Notes: generated from the sequence alone by a model not told the origin. DNA of 35,484 nucleotides from Pseudomonadota bacterium (GCA_025355105.1 JANYAE010000004.1:1-35484); one strand, 5' to 3'; shown: positions 23,857-32,666, counted from the first letter of the stretch. A program made the numbers and translations.

Positions 23857-24864
23857 ATGCGCATTCTCGACGGCTTCGCGGCGGCAATCGGCAATACACC
23901 GCTGATCCGACTGCGCTCGTACTCCGAAATGACGGGATGCGAAATCCTCGGCAAGGCCGAGTTCATGAACCCGGGCGGCTCCGTGAAGGATCGCGCCGCG
24001 CTCGCCATCCTGAACGCCGCGGAGCGCGATGGCTCGCTGCGGCCCGGCGGCACCGTGGTCGAAGGGACCGCCGGCAACACCGGGATCGCTCTCGCCCACC
24101 TCTGTCACGCGCGCGGCTACCGGGCCGTGATCGTCATGCCTGACAACCAGTCGGTGGAGAAGTACCAAGCGCTCGAGGCCCTCGGGGTCGAGCTGCGCAG
24201 GGTCAAGGCGGTCCCGTATGCCGACCCCAATCACTATCAGCGCGTCGCGAGGCAGCTGGCCGCGGAGGCGCCGGGCGCGATCTGGGCCAACCAGTTCGAC
24301 AACGTGGCGAACCGCGAGGGTCACTACGCGACGACCGGCCCTGAGATCTGGCGCGACACCGGCGGCCGACTGGACGCCTTCGTGGCCGCGACCGGGACCG
24401 GCGGCACGCTCGGCGGTACCGGCCGGTACCTGAAGCAACGCGCCCAGTCGGTGCGTATCGTGCTCGCTGATCCGCAGGGCAGCGCGCTCTTCAGCTGGGT
24501 GCGTTCCGGCGAGGTCAAGCCGACCGGACCGGGCTCGATCACCGAGGGTATCGGCATCGGCCGGCTGACCGCCAACCTCGAGGGAACGCCGATCGATTCG
24601 GCGGTCTCGGTTTCGGATCCGGAGGCGATCGAGACGGTCTACCGACTGCTGTACCGGGACGGCCTGTTCCTCGGCAGCGCGAGCGGCGTCAACGTTGCAG
24701 GCGCCGTGCGCGTCGCGAGGGAGCTTGGGCCCGGTCATACGATCGTGACGATTCTGTGCGACGGTGGGCAGCGCTACCAGTCCCGGCTCCATTCGCGTAA
24801 CTGGCTGATCGAAAAGGGACTGCTCGCCGCTGCCGAAGCGGGACGCGACGCCGCGCGCGCCTAG
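23857..24864 (+). CDS. Cysteine synthase A-like PLP enzyme
   Basis: A 335-residue O-acetylserine sulfhydrylase family enzyme: O-acetylserine plus sulfide gives cysteine. Schiff-base K44 in NPGGSVKDRAA, substrate loop TAGNTG (71-76), GTGGTLGGTGRYL phosphate loop, GIGIGRL and LGSASGVNVAGA near the C-terminus. GGAGG lies five bases before ATG at 23857. It is longer than CysK by a short tail and has the TAGNTG form seen in CysK/CBS-like enzymes. It lacks the C-terminal CBS regulatory domains, so cystathionine beta-synthase is less likely but not excluded. It is divergent from metY. Confidence 0.92.
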   Translation: MRILDGFAAAIGNTPLIRLRSYSEMTGCEILGKAEFMNPGGSVKDRAALAILNAAERDGSLRPGGTVVEGTAGNTGIALAHLCHARGYRAVIVMPDNQSVEKYQALEALGVELRRVKAVPYADPNHYQRVARQLAAEAPGAIWANQFDNVANREGHYATTGPEIWRDTGGRLDAFVAATGTGGTLGGTGRYLKQRAQSVRIVLADPQGSALFSWVRSGEVKPTGPGSITEGIGIGRLTANLEGTPIDSAVSVSDPEAIETVYRLLYRDGLFLGSASGVNVAGAVRVARELGPGHTIVTILCDGGQRYQSRLHSRNWLIEKGLLAAAEAGRDAARA

Positions 24865-25099
24865 CCGCGGCGCACCCTTTGCGATCGGCGTCGTCGCGAC
24901 TGCCGGTCGCTCGCGGGCGGCGCGCTGATCGGCAGTGGCGTCGCCTCCCACGCAGCATAGACCGCGAGCGCAGCGGCCGGCCGAATTCTGCGGGGACACG
25001 CCGCAGAAGCGGACGTGCCGAGTCCCGCTACGCCGCGGCCGCGGCACGCGTCGGCGCCGGTGCGGGTCCACCGTGCCGATGGACGGAAAAGGAGACGTC

Positions 25100-25690
25100 A
25101 TGGGTAATGCCGAGGCTCGCGGACTCATCGAGTGCGACGACTCCATCCTGTTCGTCATCGACGTCCAGCCGGGCTTCCTGCGCAAGCTCGAGTCGGAGCG
25201 GCGAGAGGCGGTCGTCGATTCGATCCGCTTCGTGGTCGAGGTCGCACGCCGCGTCGGTGTGCCGACGATTGTGACGACGGAGGACACCGGCCGGAACGGG
25301 CCGATCGTCACGGCCGTCCGCGACGTACTGGAGCCCCAAACGCCGGCGCTCGACAAACAAGTCTTCGGTCTCGCGGGCCAGCCGGACCTCGCGGCGCACG
25401 CCGGCGCCCAGCCGCGCCGGACGGCAATCCTGGTCGGCCTCGAGACCGACGTGTGCGTGCTTCATTCCGCCGTCGGCCTCGCCGAGCGCGGCTTTCGATC
25501 CGTGATCGTCGCCGACGCGACCGCCGCAGCGGGCCAGGAGCACGAGTGGGGCCTGCGCCGCGCCAGCGCACTCGGGATCGAACTCATCCGCACCAAGGGC
25601 CTCTACTACGAATGGGCCCGCTCGCTGCGAGGCTGCGCCCGCATCGAGGCCGGCGGGCCGCTGCGGCCGCCGATCGGCATCGCGCTCTGA
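25100..25690 (+). CDS. Isochorismatase-family (cysteine hydrolase) protein
   Basis: A 196-residue alpha/beta hydrolase of the isochorismatase/nicotinamidase superfamily. The catalytic triad is visible as D21 (FVIDVQPGF), K86 (ALDKQVFG) and C119 (ETDVCVLHSAVGL); the cis-peptide GLETD precedes the cysteine. No zinc-binding DxHxxH motif follows D21, which argues against nicotinamidase (PncA). AAGGAG sits six bases before ATG at 25100. The substrate is unknown. No siderophore or phenazine genes are nearby, so the isochorismate name reflects only the fold. Confidence 0.9.
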   Translation: MGNAEARGLIECDDSILFVIDVQPGFLRKLESERREAVVDSIRFVVEVARRVGVPTIVTTEDTGRNGPIVTAVRDVLEPQTPALDKQVFGLAGQPDLAAHAGAQPRRTAILVGLETDVCVLHSAVGLAERGFRSVIVADATAAAGQEHEWGLRRASALGIELIRTKGLYYEWARSLRGCARIEAGGPLRPPIGIAL

Positions 25691-25808
25691 CCGCCGGCGC
25701 GAACGGCCGACGGCCGGGACGGCGCCAGCCGCGAGCTGCCGGATCCGCAGCCGCCTGCCGCGATCGGCTGACGCACCGTGAGAATCTCGGTAACCTCCCG
25801 ACCTCCTC

Positions 25809-26717
25809 ATGACCGCAACCCCCGCTCGCCGGCCCCTCGATTTGCGCGCCACGCTGATGGTGCTCGCGCTGTGCGCCATCTGGGGTGTCCAGCAGGTCAT
25901 CATGAAGGCGGTCGCGGCGGACGTCGCCCCGACCATGCAGCTCGCGGTCCGCTTTGCGGGCGCGGCGATCTTCTTCGGCGGCTGGGTGTTCCGCGCCGAA
26001 GGCCGCGCCGCGTTCTCGGACGGCACCCTGCGCAGCGGCGCACTGCTTGGCCTGATGTTCGCGCTGGAGTTCCTGCTGGTCGGTGAGGCGCTCACGCATA
26101 CGACCGCCGCCCACACAATCGTGTTTCTGTATTCGGCGCCGATCTTCACGGCGCTGGGCCTGCAGTTCCTGCCGGAGGAACGACTTGGATGGCTGCAGTG
26201 GGCAGGCATCGGACTCGCGTTCGTCGGCATCGTCGTCGCGTTTCTCGGTCGGTCCGCGGGCGTGCCGTCCGGCTTCCTCGGCGGCGATCTGCTCGCGCTG
26301 CTGGCCGGCGCGAGCTGGGGCCTCACCAACGTCGTGCTTCGGCGCGGCCGCGTCGGTCACTCGACGACGCAGAAGACCATCTTCTACCAGGTCAGCATCG
26401 CCGCGCTGCTGCTGCTCATCTTCGCCGCCAGGACCGGCCAGACCGGGATTACGCCGTCCGCGCCGGCGATCCTCGCGCTGCTGTTTCAGACGCTGGTGAT
26501 CTCGATCGCGAGCTACCTCATGTGGTTCTGGCTGCTACGCCACTACTTGGCATCGCGGCTGATGCTGCTCTCGCTGCTGACCCCGATCTTCGGCGTGACG
26601 CTCAGTGCGCTGCTGCTCGGAGACCCGATCGGCGCGCGATTCGCGACCGGCGCACTGCTGGTGCTCACCGGCATCTTCAGCGTGAACGCGCGCCAGCTGC
26701 TGCAACGCGGGTCCTGA
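25809..26717 (+). CDS. EamA-family (DMT superfamily) membrane transporter
   Basis: A 302-residue protein with ten hydrophobic segments in two EamA repeats (about 12-145 and 160-295). The first includes LCAIWGVQQVIMKAVAADVAPTMQLAVRF and the second LLALLAGASWGLTNVVLRRG. Such proteins export amino acids or other metabolites, or import small organic compounds; the cargo cannot be read from the sequence. ATG at 25809 has no good Shine-Dalgarno site. A hairpin with a T run follows at 26819. Confidence 0.92.
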   Translation: MTATPARRPLDLRATLMVLALCAIWGVQQVIMKAVAADVAPTMQLAVRFAGAAIFFGGWVFRAEGRAAFSDGTLRSGALLGLMFALEFLLVGEALTHTTAAHTIVFLYSAPIFTALGLQFLPEERLGWLQWAGIGLAFVGIVVAFLGRSAGVPSGFLGGDLLALLAGASWGLTNVVLRRGRVGHSTTQKTIFYQVSIAALLLLIFAARTGQTGITPSAPAILALLFQTLVISIASYLMWFWLLRHYLASRLMLLSLLTPIFGVTLSALLLGDPIGARFATGALLVLTGIFSVNARQLLQRGS

Positions 26718-26818
26718 TCGTCGCATCGCGCGTTCGGCGGTGGCCAGCCAGCGAATACGCCTTGGCTCCGTTGCGATCGAAGTCGGCGGGCCAGACGCCG
26801 CGACGCGCCAAGCGCCGG

Positions 26819-26842
26819 GTCCCTGGCTTTGGGGACGCTTTT
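26819..26842 (+). terminator. Hairpin followed by TTTT after the EamA gene
   Basis: GTCCC at 26819-26823 pairs with GGGAC at 26832-26836 around an eight-base loop, followed by GCTTTT. It sits 100 bases after the EamA stop and before the next gene's promoter. The stem is short, so this is a modest candidate. Confidence 0.35.
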
Positions 26843-26980
26843 CCCCGAGCCGTCCGCGTGGCAGGTCGGGGGTGCCCGGCCGAGGGCCCGTGGATCGCAG
26901 GTTCATCACCTCGCGACCGCGTGCGATGATGCGATCGCTGCACCCGACGGCCTGACCATCCAATAACAAGGGGAACGACC

Positions 26981-27472
26981 ATGCGCCCGGCGATCCGAAT
27001 GCTGCTCACCTCCCTGGCCCTGGCGATGATCGCCGGCTGTGGCCAGCCCACGTCTACGCCTCAGACGATCGCGGCCGACGAGGCGGCGATCCGCGCTGGC
27101 ACGGGGCTATGGACCGACGCCTACAACGCCGGTGAGATCGACGAGATCGTCGCGTTCTACACCGACGACGCCGTGGTGATGCCGTCGAACGTGTTGCCCC
27201 TGAAAGGACGCGCGGCAATCAAGGACTTCCTGACGAAGGACATCGCCGCCGCTAAGGCCGCGGGCCTGACCGCCAAGGACGGCGCCGGCGACGTCGGCAT
27301 CTCCGGCGATCTCGCCTGGCACGCCGGCACGTCCTCGGTCGTCGACGCCGCGGGTAGGACCGTGGAGACCGGCAAGTACATCGAGGTTTGGAGCCGCGTC
27401 AACGGCAAGTGGCTCATGATCCGCGACATCTGGAACGACGACGCACCGCCTGAGCCGGCAGCGGCGAAATAG
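26981..27472 (+). CDS. DUF4440 / NTF2-like lipoprotein
   Basis: A 163-residue lipoprotein: signal peptide with lipobox IAGC (C20 lipidated), then a SnoaL/DUF4440 fold (DEAAIRAGTGLWTDAYNAGEIDEIVAFYTDDAVVMPSN). It continues GRAAIKDFLTKDIAAAK, then YIEVWSRVNGKWLMIRDIWNDD. The family uses this cone-shaped fold for small-ligand binding or catalysis; the ligand is unknown. AAGGGG lies eight bases before ATG at 26981. A second, unrelated NTF2-fold protein is encoded at 10910. Confidence 0.9.
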   Translation: MRPAIRMLLTSLALAMIAGCGQPTSTPQTIAADEAAIRAGTGLWTDAYNAGEIDEIVAFYTDDAVVMPSNVLPLKGRAAIKDFLTKDIAAAKAAGLTAKDGAGDVGISGDLAWHAGTSSVVDAAGRTVETGKYIEVWSRVNGKWLMIRDIWNDDAPPEPAAAK

Positions 27473-27510
27473 CGCCGCTTTGGCGCGCGCCGACGGTCCC
27501 GCCGGGAGCC

Positions 27511-28041
27511 TCAGGCCGCGACAGTTCGTCGCTGCGAATCGCGATCCGGCGACGCTTCCGGCAGCGGCGCGGCCGACGGCAGGCTCGCGAGATGGCTGCG
27601 CAGTTCGCCGGCGGTCGGCAGTGACCGGACGTTGAAGCGCATCAGCAGGATGCCCGCGGCCCCGAGGGCCGCGGACTTGCACTTGTCGGCGCTCGCGCGG
27701 CCCGGGTTCTGATGCGCCCGGTCCTCGAGCTCGATGACGGCCACCGTGTCGAAGGCCTGCGTGCAGACCACAAAGTCGGCGACCAGCCGGCGGTAGCGAT
27801 TGAATATCGCGCGGCGGTTCGGAATCTCGTCCACCTCGAGCAGCTGCGCAACCGCTACTTGAGCGAGCACGATGTGACCCGGAAACGCCTCACAGAGGCG
27901 CCAGTAGAGCGCCTGCTCGGGGCGCGACAGCGGCGCGCGCGCGGTCACCGGCCAGTCCGATGCGCTCAGCGGCACCTCGGCGCTCCTGAGCGCGATGATG
28001 ACCACCAGGCACAGCGCCATGCATGCGGTTACCCAGATCAT
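27511..28041 (-). CDS. DUF2726 family membrane-anchored protein
   Basis: A 176-residue protein with one N-terminal transmembrane helix (MIWVTACMALCLVVIIAL) and a cytoplasmic DUF2726 domain: LSRPEQALYWRLCEAFPGHIVLAQVAVAQLLEV, RLVADFVVC, VAVIELEDRAHQ, DKCKSAALGAAGILLMRF. This D...E-x-D...K arrangement resembles the nuclease-like (restriction-endonuclease/Vsr-like) fold proposed for DUF2726, but no activity is established. GGAGA nine bases before ATG at 28041 supports the start. It converges with the lipoprotein gene ending at 27472. Confidence 0.85.
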   Translation of the reverse strand: MIWVTACMALCLVVIIALRSAEVPLSASDWPVTARAPLSRPEQALYWRLCEAFPGHIVLAQVAVAQLLEVDEIPNRRAIFNRYRRLVADFVVCTQAFDTVAVIELEDRAHQNPGRASADKCKSAALGAAGILLMRFNVRSLPTAGELRSHLASLPSAAPLPEASPDRDSQRRTVAA

Positions 28042-28508
28042 TCTTCGCTGTCTCCGGCTTGCTGCGTAAGGCTGGCCGATAAGCCAATATCCAGACCGCG
28101 CCGCCGTTCACATTCGCAGGTGTCTGCGGCGTCGAAACCGGTGCAGAGGATATCTGGCTCGCAATTTCGTGACCGCCGTCTCTGAGAAGATGCCGGCACG
28201 TGCACCCTTAGCGCTCGCCGCCGGGGGGCTCGCCGCCGCGAGGGAGCGGCGCCGACCGCCAGGGCCACTGCGCTGGACCCGGCCGGCGCATGGCGCCCTG
28301 CCCGGGGGCTGCTGATTCGCGGCCGGGAGGACCGCGGGCAACCCGCAGCCGTCGGTACGCGCGCCACGATCCGCGGGCCGCTCCTTCAGTGCGCAAGCGG
28401 GTCTGCGGCCGGCCGGGCGACCTGCGCCGCGAGGTCGCGGCGCCGCGCCCCTCGGGACAGCCTCGCGGCTGCTACAGTAGTCGGCGGTCGTCAGCTGACG
28501 GAGGACAC
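28042..28508. other. 467-base intergenic region between divergent genes
   Basis: Contains the promoters of the DUF2726 gene (minus) and the repeat lipoprotein (plus). Frames that remain open on the minus strand are Arg/Pro/Ala-rich and lack recognisable motifs or ribosome sites. Nothing else to name. Confidence 0.5.
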
Positions 28509-29246
28509 ATGCGCAACCCAAACAGCTCGTTCCGTCGTGCCGTGAGCGACGCGTCGGCGGCGATGGCCGTCATGAACTGCACCCCTGCGCTGCCGATTGC
28601 GCTGTTCGGCGCGCTCCTGGCCGTCGGCGCCTGCGGCATGGACGTCGGCAGCGATGCCGCGCACAAGGTCAACGGCGCGGTTCACATCGCGGCCGGGGCG
28701 CCGGCGGCATCCGCCGAAACCGTCAACGGCAGCATTCACATCGACGCCGGCGCCGCCGTAACCGAGGCGACGACGGTCAACGGCAGCATTCACATCGGCG
28801 CACACGCGACTGCGAGCGCCGCCAAGACCGTCAACGGCGGGATCACGCTCGATGAAGGCGCGCACATCGCAGGCTCCGTGACCTCCGTCAACGGCAGCTT
28901 GACCCTCAAGGACGGTGCCGAGGTCGCAGGCGCGGTAAAGAACGTGTCCGGCAACATCGAGCTGCAAAGCGCGCACGTCGGCGGCGGCATCCGCACGGTC
29001 GGCGGCGACATCAGCGTGCTCGGCAGCTCACATGTCGAGGGCGGGATCGCCATGCACAAGCCGGGCGGCTCGCTGATCTCGTTCTCCGGCGGGCCGCCGC
29101 GCGTCGTGATCGGCCCGGGCGCCACGGTTGCCGGCGAGCTGCGCTTCGAGCGCGAGGTCCGGCTGTTCGTGAGCGACAAGGCGACGATCGGACCGGTAAG
29201 CGGCGCGACCGCGGTCACGTTCAGCGGCGACTCACCCCCCCGCTAG
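28509..29246 (+). CDS. Exported beta-helix repeat lipoprotein (bactofilin-like repeats)
   Basis: A 245-residue protein with a signal segment ending in a lipobox (AVGAC, C42). About seven imperfect repeats of about 18 residues follow with a VNGxIxIxxGAxxxxAxT consensus (from HKVNGAVHIAAGA to TVGGDISVLGSSHVEGG). Such repeats stack as a right-handed beta-helix, as in bactofilins and related polymer-forming cytoskeletal proteins, but here on the outside of the membrane. The region from about 185 on (GGPPRVVIGPGATVAGELRFEREVRLFVSD) closes the helix. GGAGG five bases before ATG at 28509 fixes the start, giving a long 20-residue n-region. The function is unknown; adhesin, sensor or scaffold are possible. 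Confidence 0.85.
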   Translation: MRNPNSSFRRAVSDASAAMAVMNCTPALPIALFGALLAVGACGMDVGSDAAHKVNGAVHIAAGAPAASAETVNGSIHIDAGAAVTEATTVNGSIHIGAHATASAAKTVNGGITLDEGAHIAGSVTSVNGSLTLKDGAEVAGAVKNVSGNIELQSAHVGGGIRTVGGDISVLGSSHVEGGIAMHKPGGSLISFSGGPPRVVIGPGATVAGELRFEREVRLFVSDKATIGPVSGATAVTFSGDSPPR

Positions 29247-29379
29247 GCATCCAGCGCCGCCGCCGCGGCCGCGCGGCGGCGTTCTGCAAGGCAAGGAATC
29301 CGCGCCCGCCGGTCGCGCCAGATCGCGGCCCGGTAGGCTACGATCCCGAAAGCCCGCACCTGGGCTGGAGAGTCAACGG

Positions 29380-30429
29380 ATGCTCGAGCTGTTGCGGCGC
29401 CGCCTGGCGAAGGGACTCGTCGCCTGCGTGCTGCTCGCGTGCACTGCGACCGGCGCCGAGACCGAGAAGGAGCTGCCGGGCTTCGACATTCAGCGCCCGG
29501 CGATCGCTGCGTTCATCGACGCCGCAGTCGCCCGCGACGGCTTTTCGCACGCCGAGCTCGTGACGCTACTGTCGTCGGCGAAGCCGCGGCCGGAGCTGAC
29601 CGCGGCGATGACTCACTCCATCGAGAAGACGCTGCCCTGGTGGCAGTACCGCGCGCGCTTCGTGACCGCGGGGCGCATCGCCGGCGGCGTGCGCTTCTGG
29701 CAGGAGCACCGCGCGCTGCTCGAACCGGTGGCGCTCGATGAGGGCGTGCCGCCGGAAATCCTGGTCGCGATTCTCGGCATGGAAACCAATTTCGGCGAGT
29801 CCACCGGAAGCTTTCGCGAGCTCGATACGCTGATGACGCTGGCCTTCGACTTTCCGGCGCGCGGCGCGCAGTACCGCAGCGAACTGCGCGCGTTCCTGCT
29901 GCTCGCGCGTGAGGCCGGCCTCGATCCGCTCGCGACCCGCGGCTCTTACGCCGGCGCCCTCGGCGCGCCGCAGTTCCTGCCGTCCAGCTACCGGCGTTTC
30001 GCCGTCAACCGCAGTGCGGCCGCGCGCATCGATCTGTGGACCGACTGGGCCGACATCTTCGCCAGCATGGCGAGGTTCCTGCACGCGCGCGGCTGGCAGC
30101 AGGGCGCGCCGATCGTCGCCGACGTCCGCCTCGCCAAGCGGGCCCGTCCGGCGGCGTCCGGCCGGCTGATCCTCAACGACACCGTCGCCGGGCTCGAGGC
30201 CAAGGGTGTGCACGTGGCGGGTCACGTGCCCGCGACAACGGCCGCGGTGCTGGTGGCCGCCGAGCTCGAGGACCACATCAGCTATCGCGCGGGCTTCAAG
30301 AACCTGCATGTGATCGCGAACTACAACCCGAGCATCAACTACGCGCTCGCCGTCACCGACCTCGCCCGCGAACTGCGCGAAGCCCTCGCGCGGGACCTGA
30401 AGGCCTCCCCGCCCACCGACCTGCGCTGA
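29380..30429 (+). CDS. mltB: Lytic murein transglycosylase B
   Basis: A 349-residue outer-membrane lipoprotein (lipobox LLAC, C21) that cleaves peptidoglycan glycan strands with 1,6-anhydro product formation. Catalytic E135 in ILVAILGMETNFGES; family motif GSYAGALGAPQFLPSSYRRFAV (about 188-209). DLWTDWADIFASMARFL and NYNPSINYALAV match the MltB C-terminal lobe. GGAGA eight bases before ATG at 29380. It is followed after about 160 bases by a YceI gene in the same direction. Confidence 0.95.
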   Translation: MLELLRRRLAKGLVACVLLACTATGAETEKELPGFDIQRPAIAAFIDAAVARDGFSHAELVTLLSSAKPRPELTAAMTHSIEKTLPWWQYRARFVTAGRIAGGVRFWQEHRALLEPVALDEGVPPEILVAILGMETNFGESTGSFRELDTLMTLAFDFPARGAQYRSELRAFLLLAREAGLDPLATRGSYAGALGAPQFLPSSYRRFAVNRSAAARIDLWTDWADIFASMARFLHARGWQQGAPIVADVRLAKRARPAASGRLILNDTVAGLEAKGVHVAGHVPATTAAVLVAAELEDHISYRAGFKNLHVIANYNPSINYALAVTDLARELREALARDLKASPPTDLR

Positions 30430-30588
30430 CCGCGACCACCCTGAACCCGCCGCTTGCCGCAACCCGCTAGACAAAGAAACCGGCTCGACCTGTCGAACTC
30501 GCGGCACGTCGATCGTCGATCAGACGAGGACCCTCGCAGGCGGCCGGCAACGCCGTCACCTTAAGGCCATTCGACTCGAGGCGCCGCA

Positions 30589-31227
30589 ATGCACAACGAC
30601 AGCTCGGATCTTCTGCAGGATCACCGCGACCCGCTAGCCAAGGCTCGGTCCTGGTGGCCAGGAATCCTGCTGGTCGCGTTCGCCGGGCCGGCGGCAGCTG
30701 TGACGCCGGCGGGAACGATCGCCTACGACATCGATCCCGGTCACACCTACCCCAGCTTCGAGGCGGACCACATGGGGATCTCGGTGTGGCGCGGCAAGCT
30801 CGACCGGACCACCGGCCGCGTGCTCCTCGACCGCGACGCCGGCACCGGCACCGTCGATCTCGTCGTCGACCTCACGAGCGTCAATTTCGGCCACGCCGAG
30901 CTCAACGCCTGGGCGCAGGGCCCGCAATTCTTCGATGTCAAGGCGCACCCCGTCGCGACGTACAAGGGCCGGCTCGAGCGCTTCGTCGCCGGCGCGCCGA
31001 CGCGGGCCGTCGGCGATCTGGAGCTGCACGGCGTGACGCGGCCGGTCGTGCTCGAGATTCGCTCATTCCGGTGCGTCCCGCATCCGCTCCTCAAGCGCGA
31101 GTTGTGCGGCGCCGACGCGGTCGCGACGCTGCAGCGCGACGAGTTCGGGCTCGGCGCCGGCAAGGACTACGGGTTCAAGATGGACGTGCGGCTGCAAATC
31201 CAGGTGGAAGCCATCGCCGCACCCTGA
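30589..31227 (+). CDS. YceI family protein
   Basis: A 212-residue periplasmic lipocalin-like protein that binds polyisoprenoid or amphiphilic ligands. Signal-anchor WWPGILLVAFAGPAAAV at about residues 22-38. The YceI domain follows: AYDIDPGHTYPSFEADHMGISVWRGKLDRTTGRVLLD, VDLTSVNFGHAELNAWAQGPQFFDVKAHPVATYKG, GDLELHGVTRPVVLEI. The tail GADAVATLQRDEFGLGAGKDYG is conserved. GAGG eight bases before ATG at 30589. The 21-residue polar N-terminus before the hydrophobic stretch is long for a signal peptide. Confidence 0.93.
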   Translation: MHNDSSDLLQDHRDPLAKARSWWPGILLVAFAGPAAAVTPAGTIAYDIDPGHTYPSFEADHMGISVWRGKLDRTTGRVLLDRDAGTGTVDLVVDLTSVNFGHAELNAWAQGPQFFDVKAHPVATYKGRLERFVAGAPTRAVGDLELHGVTRPVVLEIRSFRCVPHPLLKRELCGADAVATLQRDEFGLGAGKDYGFKMDVRLQIQVEAIAAP

Positions 31228-31383
31228 CCGCGCCGCGATCGCCACCGATCGGCGCCAGCGGACGATTGGCGGTGAGCGTGTCGATCGGCGTCGGGTTCGT
31301 TCGTCGTTGCCAGGTGGAAGGCGCCGGCACGCCGCAACCATCCGCTGCTGCCGGCGATCGGTTGCACACACAGGAGATGGCAC

Positions 31384-31830
31384 ATGCGCGTCATGGTCAT
31401 GGTGAAGGCGACGAACGACAGCGAGGCCGGCGTCATGCCGAGCGAGGCGCTGCTGACGGCGATGGGTCGATACAACGAAGAACTCGTCAAGGCAGGCGTG
31501 CTGCTCGCCGGCGAGGGCCTGAAGCCGAGCGCCAAGGGCAAGCGCGTGCGCTTCGCCGGCGAGCGGCGGACGGTGATCGACGGCCCGTTCACCGAGGCCA
31601 AGGAGCTGGTCGCGGGCTTCTGGCTCTGGCAGGTCAAGTCGGTGGAGGAAGCGGTCGAGTGGCTGAAGCGTTGCCCGAACCCCATGCCGGGCGACTCCGA
31701 GGTCGAAATCCGGCCGGTGTTCGAGATGGAGGACTTCGCCGGACTCGCGCCCGAGCGCCTCGCTCAGGAGCAGCGGCCGCGCGACCGGTCTGACGCCACG
31801 GCCGCTACGGCCGCTACGGCCAAACCCTGA
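31384..31830 (+). CDS. YciI/DGPF-domain protein (first copy)
   Basis: A 148-residue YciI-like ferredoxin-fold protein: MRVMVMVKATNDSEAG, KAGVLLAGEGLKPSAKGKRVRF, and the signature VIDGPFTEAKELVAGFWLWQVKSVEEAVEW. Members of this family are the genomic partners of ECF42 sigma factors. AGGAG lies seven bases before ATG at 31384. The C-terminal tail (ATAATAATAKP) is encoded by a 9-bp tandem repeat and is not part of the fold. It is the first gene of a four-gene operon ending in the sigma factor. Confidence 0.92.
   Translation: MRVMVMVKATNDSEAGVMPSEALLTAMGRYNEELVKAGVLLAGEGLKPSAKGKRVRFAGERRTVIDGPFTEAKELVAGFWLWQVKSVEEAVEWLKRCPNPMPGDSEVEIRPVFEMEDFAGLAPERLAQEQRPRDRSDATAATAATAKP
31798..31821 (+). repeat. 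9-bp tandem repeat (ACGGCCGCT)n in the tail of the first YciI gene
   Basis: ACGGCCGCT is repeated 2.7 times just before the stop, coding Thr-Ala-Ala units in frame. The unit is a multiple of three, so copy-number changes would alter only the length of the tail. Confidence 0.8.
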
Positions 31831-31839
31831 GGAATCGCC

Positions 31840-32253
31840 ATGTACGTCCAGGTCTATCTCGGCTTCAACGGCCGCTGCGAAGAGGCGGTTCGGTTCTACC
31901 AGGCGGCGGTCGGTGCCGAGATACAGATGCTGATGCGCCACAAGGACAGCCCGGAGCCGCCGCCGCCCGGCGTGCTACCGCCCGGCTCCGGCGACCAGAT
32001 CAACCACGTGAGCCTGCGCATCGGCGACACGATCATGATGGCCTCGGACGGCCATTGCACCGGACAGCCCGCGTTCGAGGGCTTCTCGCTGTCGCTCGCG
32101 GTCGCGACCGCCGACGAGGCCGATCGCGCCTTCGCCCGACTGGCCGACGGCGGGCGAATTACCATGCCGCTCGCTAAGACCTTCTGGTCGCCGCGCTTCG
32201 GCATGCTGGTGGACCGGTTCGGCGTCTCGTGGATGGTGACCGTCGTCGCATGA
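31840..32253 (+). CDS. VOC-family (PhnB-like) protein
   Basis: A 137-residue glyoxalase/dioxygenase-superfamily protein of the PhnB type: YVQVYLGFNGRCEEAVRFYQAAVGAEI, PGSGDQINHVSLRIGDTIMMASD, and FWSPRFGMLVDRFGVSWMVTV at the end. The activity is unknown. GAGGAA five bases before ATG at 31840, nine bases after the previous stop. The next possible start overlaps its stop (ATGA at 32250), and the operon context ties it to the ECF42 sigma factor. Confidence 0.92.
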   Translation: MYVQVYLGFNGRCEEAVRFYQAAVGAEIQMLMRHKDSPEPPPPGVLPPGSGDQINHVSLRIGDTIMMASDGHCTGQPAFEGFSLSLAVATADEADRAFARLADGGRITMPLAKTFWSPRFGMLVDRFGVSWMVTVVA

Positions 32254-32312
32254 CCCCCGACGACCGCCAGTTCGGCGATAATTCCGGTCTCGCCGCCGCT
32301 CTTGAGGCACCA

Positions 32313-32666
32313 ATGGCCTACATGCTGCTGATCATGGAACCTGCCGGGCAACGCCAGTCGCGCAGCGAGGCGGAAGGTCGCGCGCTGTACGAGCGCATGC
32401 TCCGCTACAGCGCCGAGCTCAAGGAGCGCGGCCTGCTGCGGATGAGCCAGTCGCTGAAGACCGACAGCGAGGGCGCGCGCGTACAGCGGCGCGGCGAGCG
32501 GCCGAGCATCGTCGACGGACCGTTTGCCGAGGCCAAGGAGATGGTTGGCGGCTTCTTCCTGCTGACCTGCCAGACGCTCGCCGAGGCGATCACCATCGCC
32601 CGCGAGTGCCCGGCCGCTGAATGGGCGACGGTCGAGGTCCGCGAGCTCGGCCCGTGCTTTGAGTGA
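32313..32666 (+). CDS. YciI/DGPF-domain protein (second copy)
   Basis: A 117-residue YciI-like protein: MAYMLLIMEPAGQRQSRSEAEG, ELKERGLLRMSQSLKTDSEGARVQ, SIVDGPFAEAKEMVGGFFLLTCQTLAEAITIARECP. GAGG six bases before ATG at 32313 matches the family N-terminus; an ATG at 32250 overlapping the VOC stop would add 21 residues and remains possible. The paralogue at 31384 shares the I-D/V-DGPF core. It overlaps the sigma-factor start by eight bases if that gene starts at TTG 32659. Confidence 0.9.
   Translation: MAYMLLIMEPAGQRQSRSEAEGRALYERMLRYSAELKERGLLRMSQSLKTDSEGARVQRRGERPSIVDGPFAEAKEMVGGFFLLTCQTLAEAITIARECPAAEWATVEVRELGPCFE

Noticed and set aside
22873..25356. Very long minus-strand open frame (827 codons) across metY and the cysteine synthase
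   Set aside because: Its sequence is Arg/Ser/Pro-rich low complexity and antisense to two clear enzymes; high GC content removes stops in that frame.
25028..26329. Minus-strand frame of 433 codons over the isochorismatase and EamA genes
   Set aside because: Antisense to two well-supported genes and of low complexity.
28108..28521. Minus-strand 137-codon frame in the DUF2726 upstream region
   Set aside because: Arg/Ala/Pro-rich, no motif, no Shine-Dalgarno site, and overlaps the promoter and start of the repeat lipoprotein gene.
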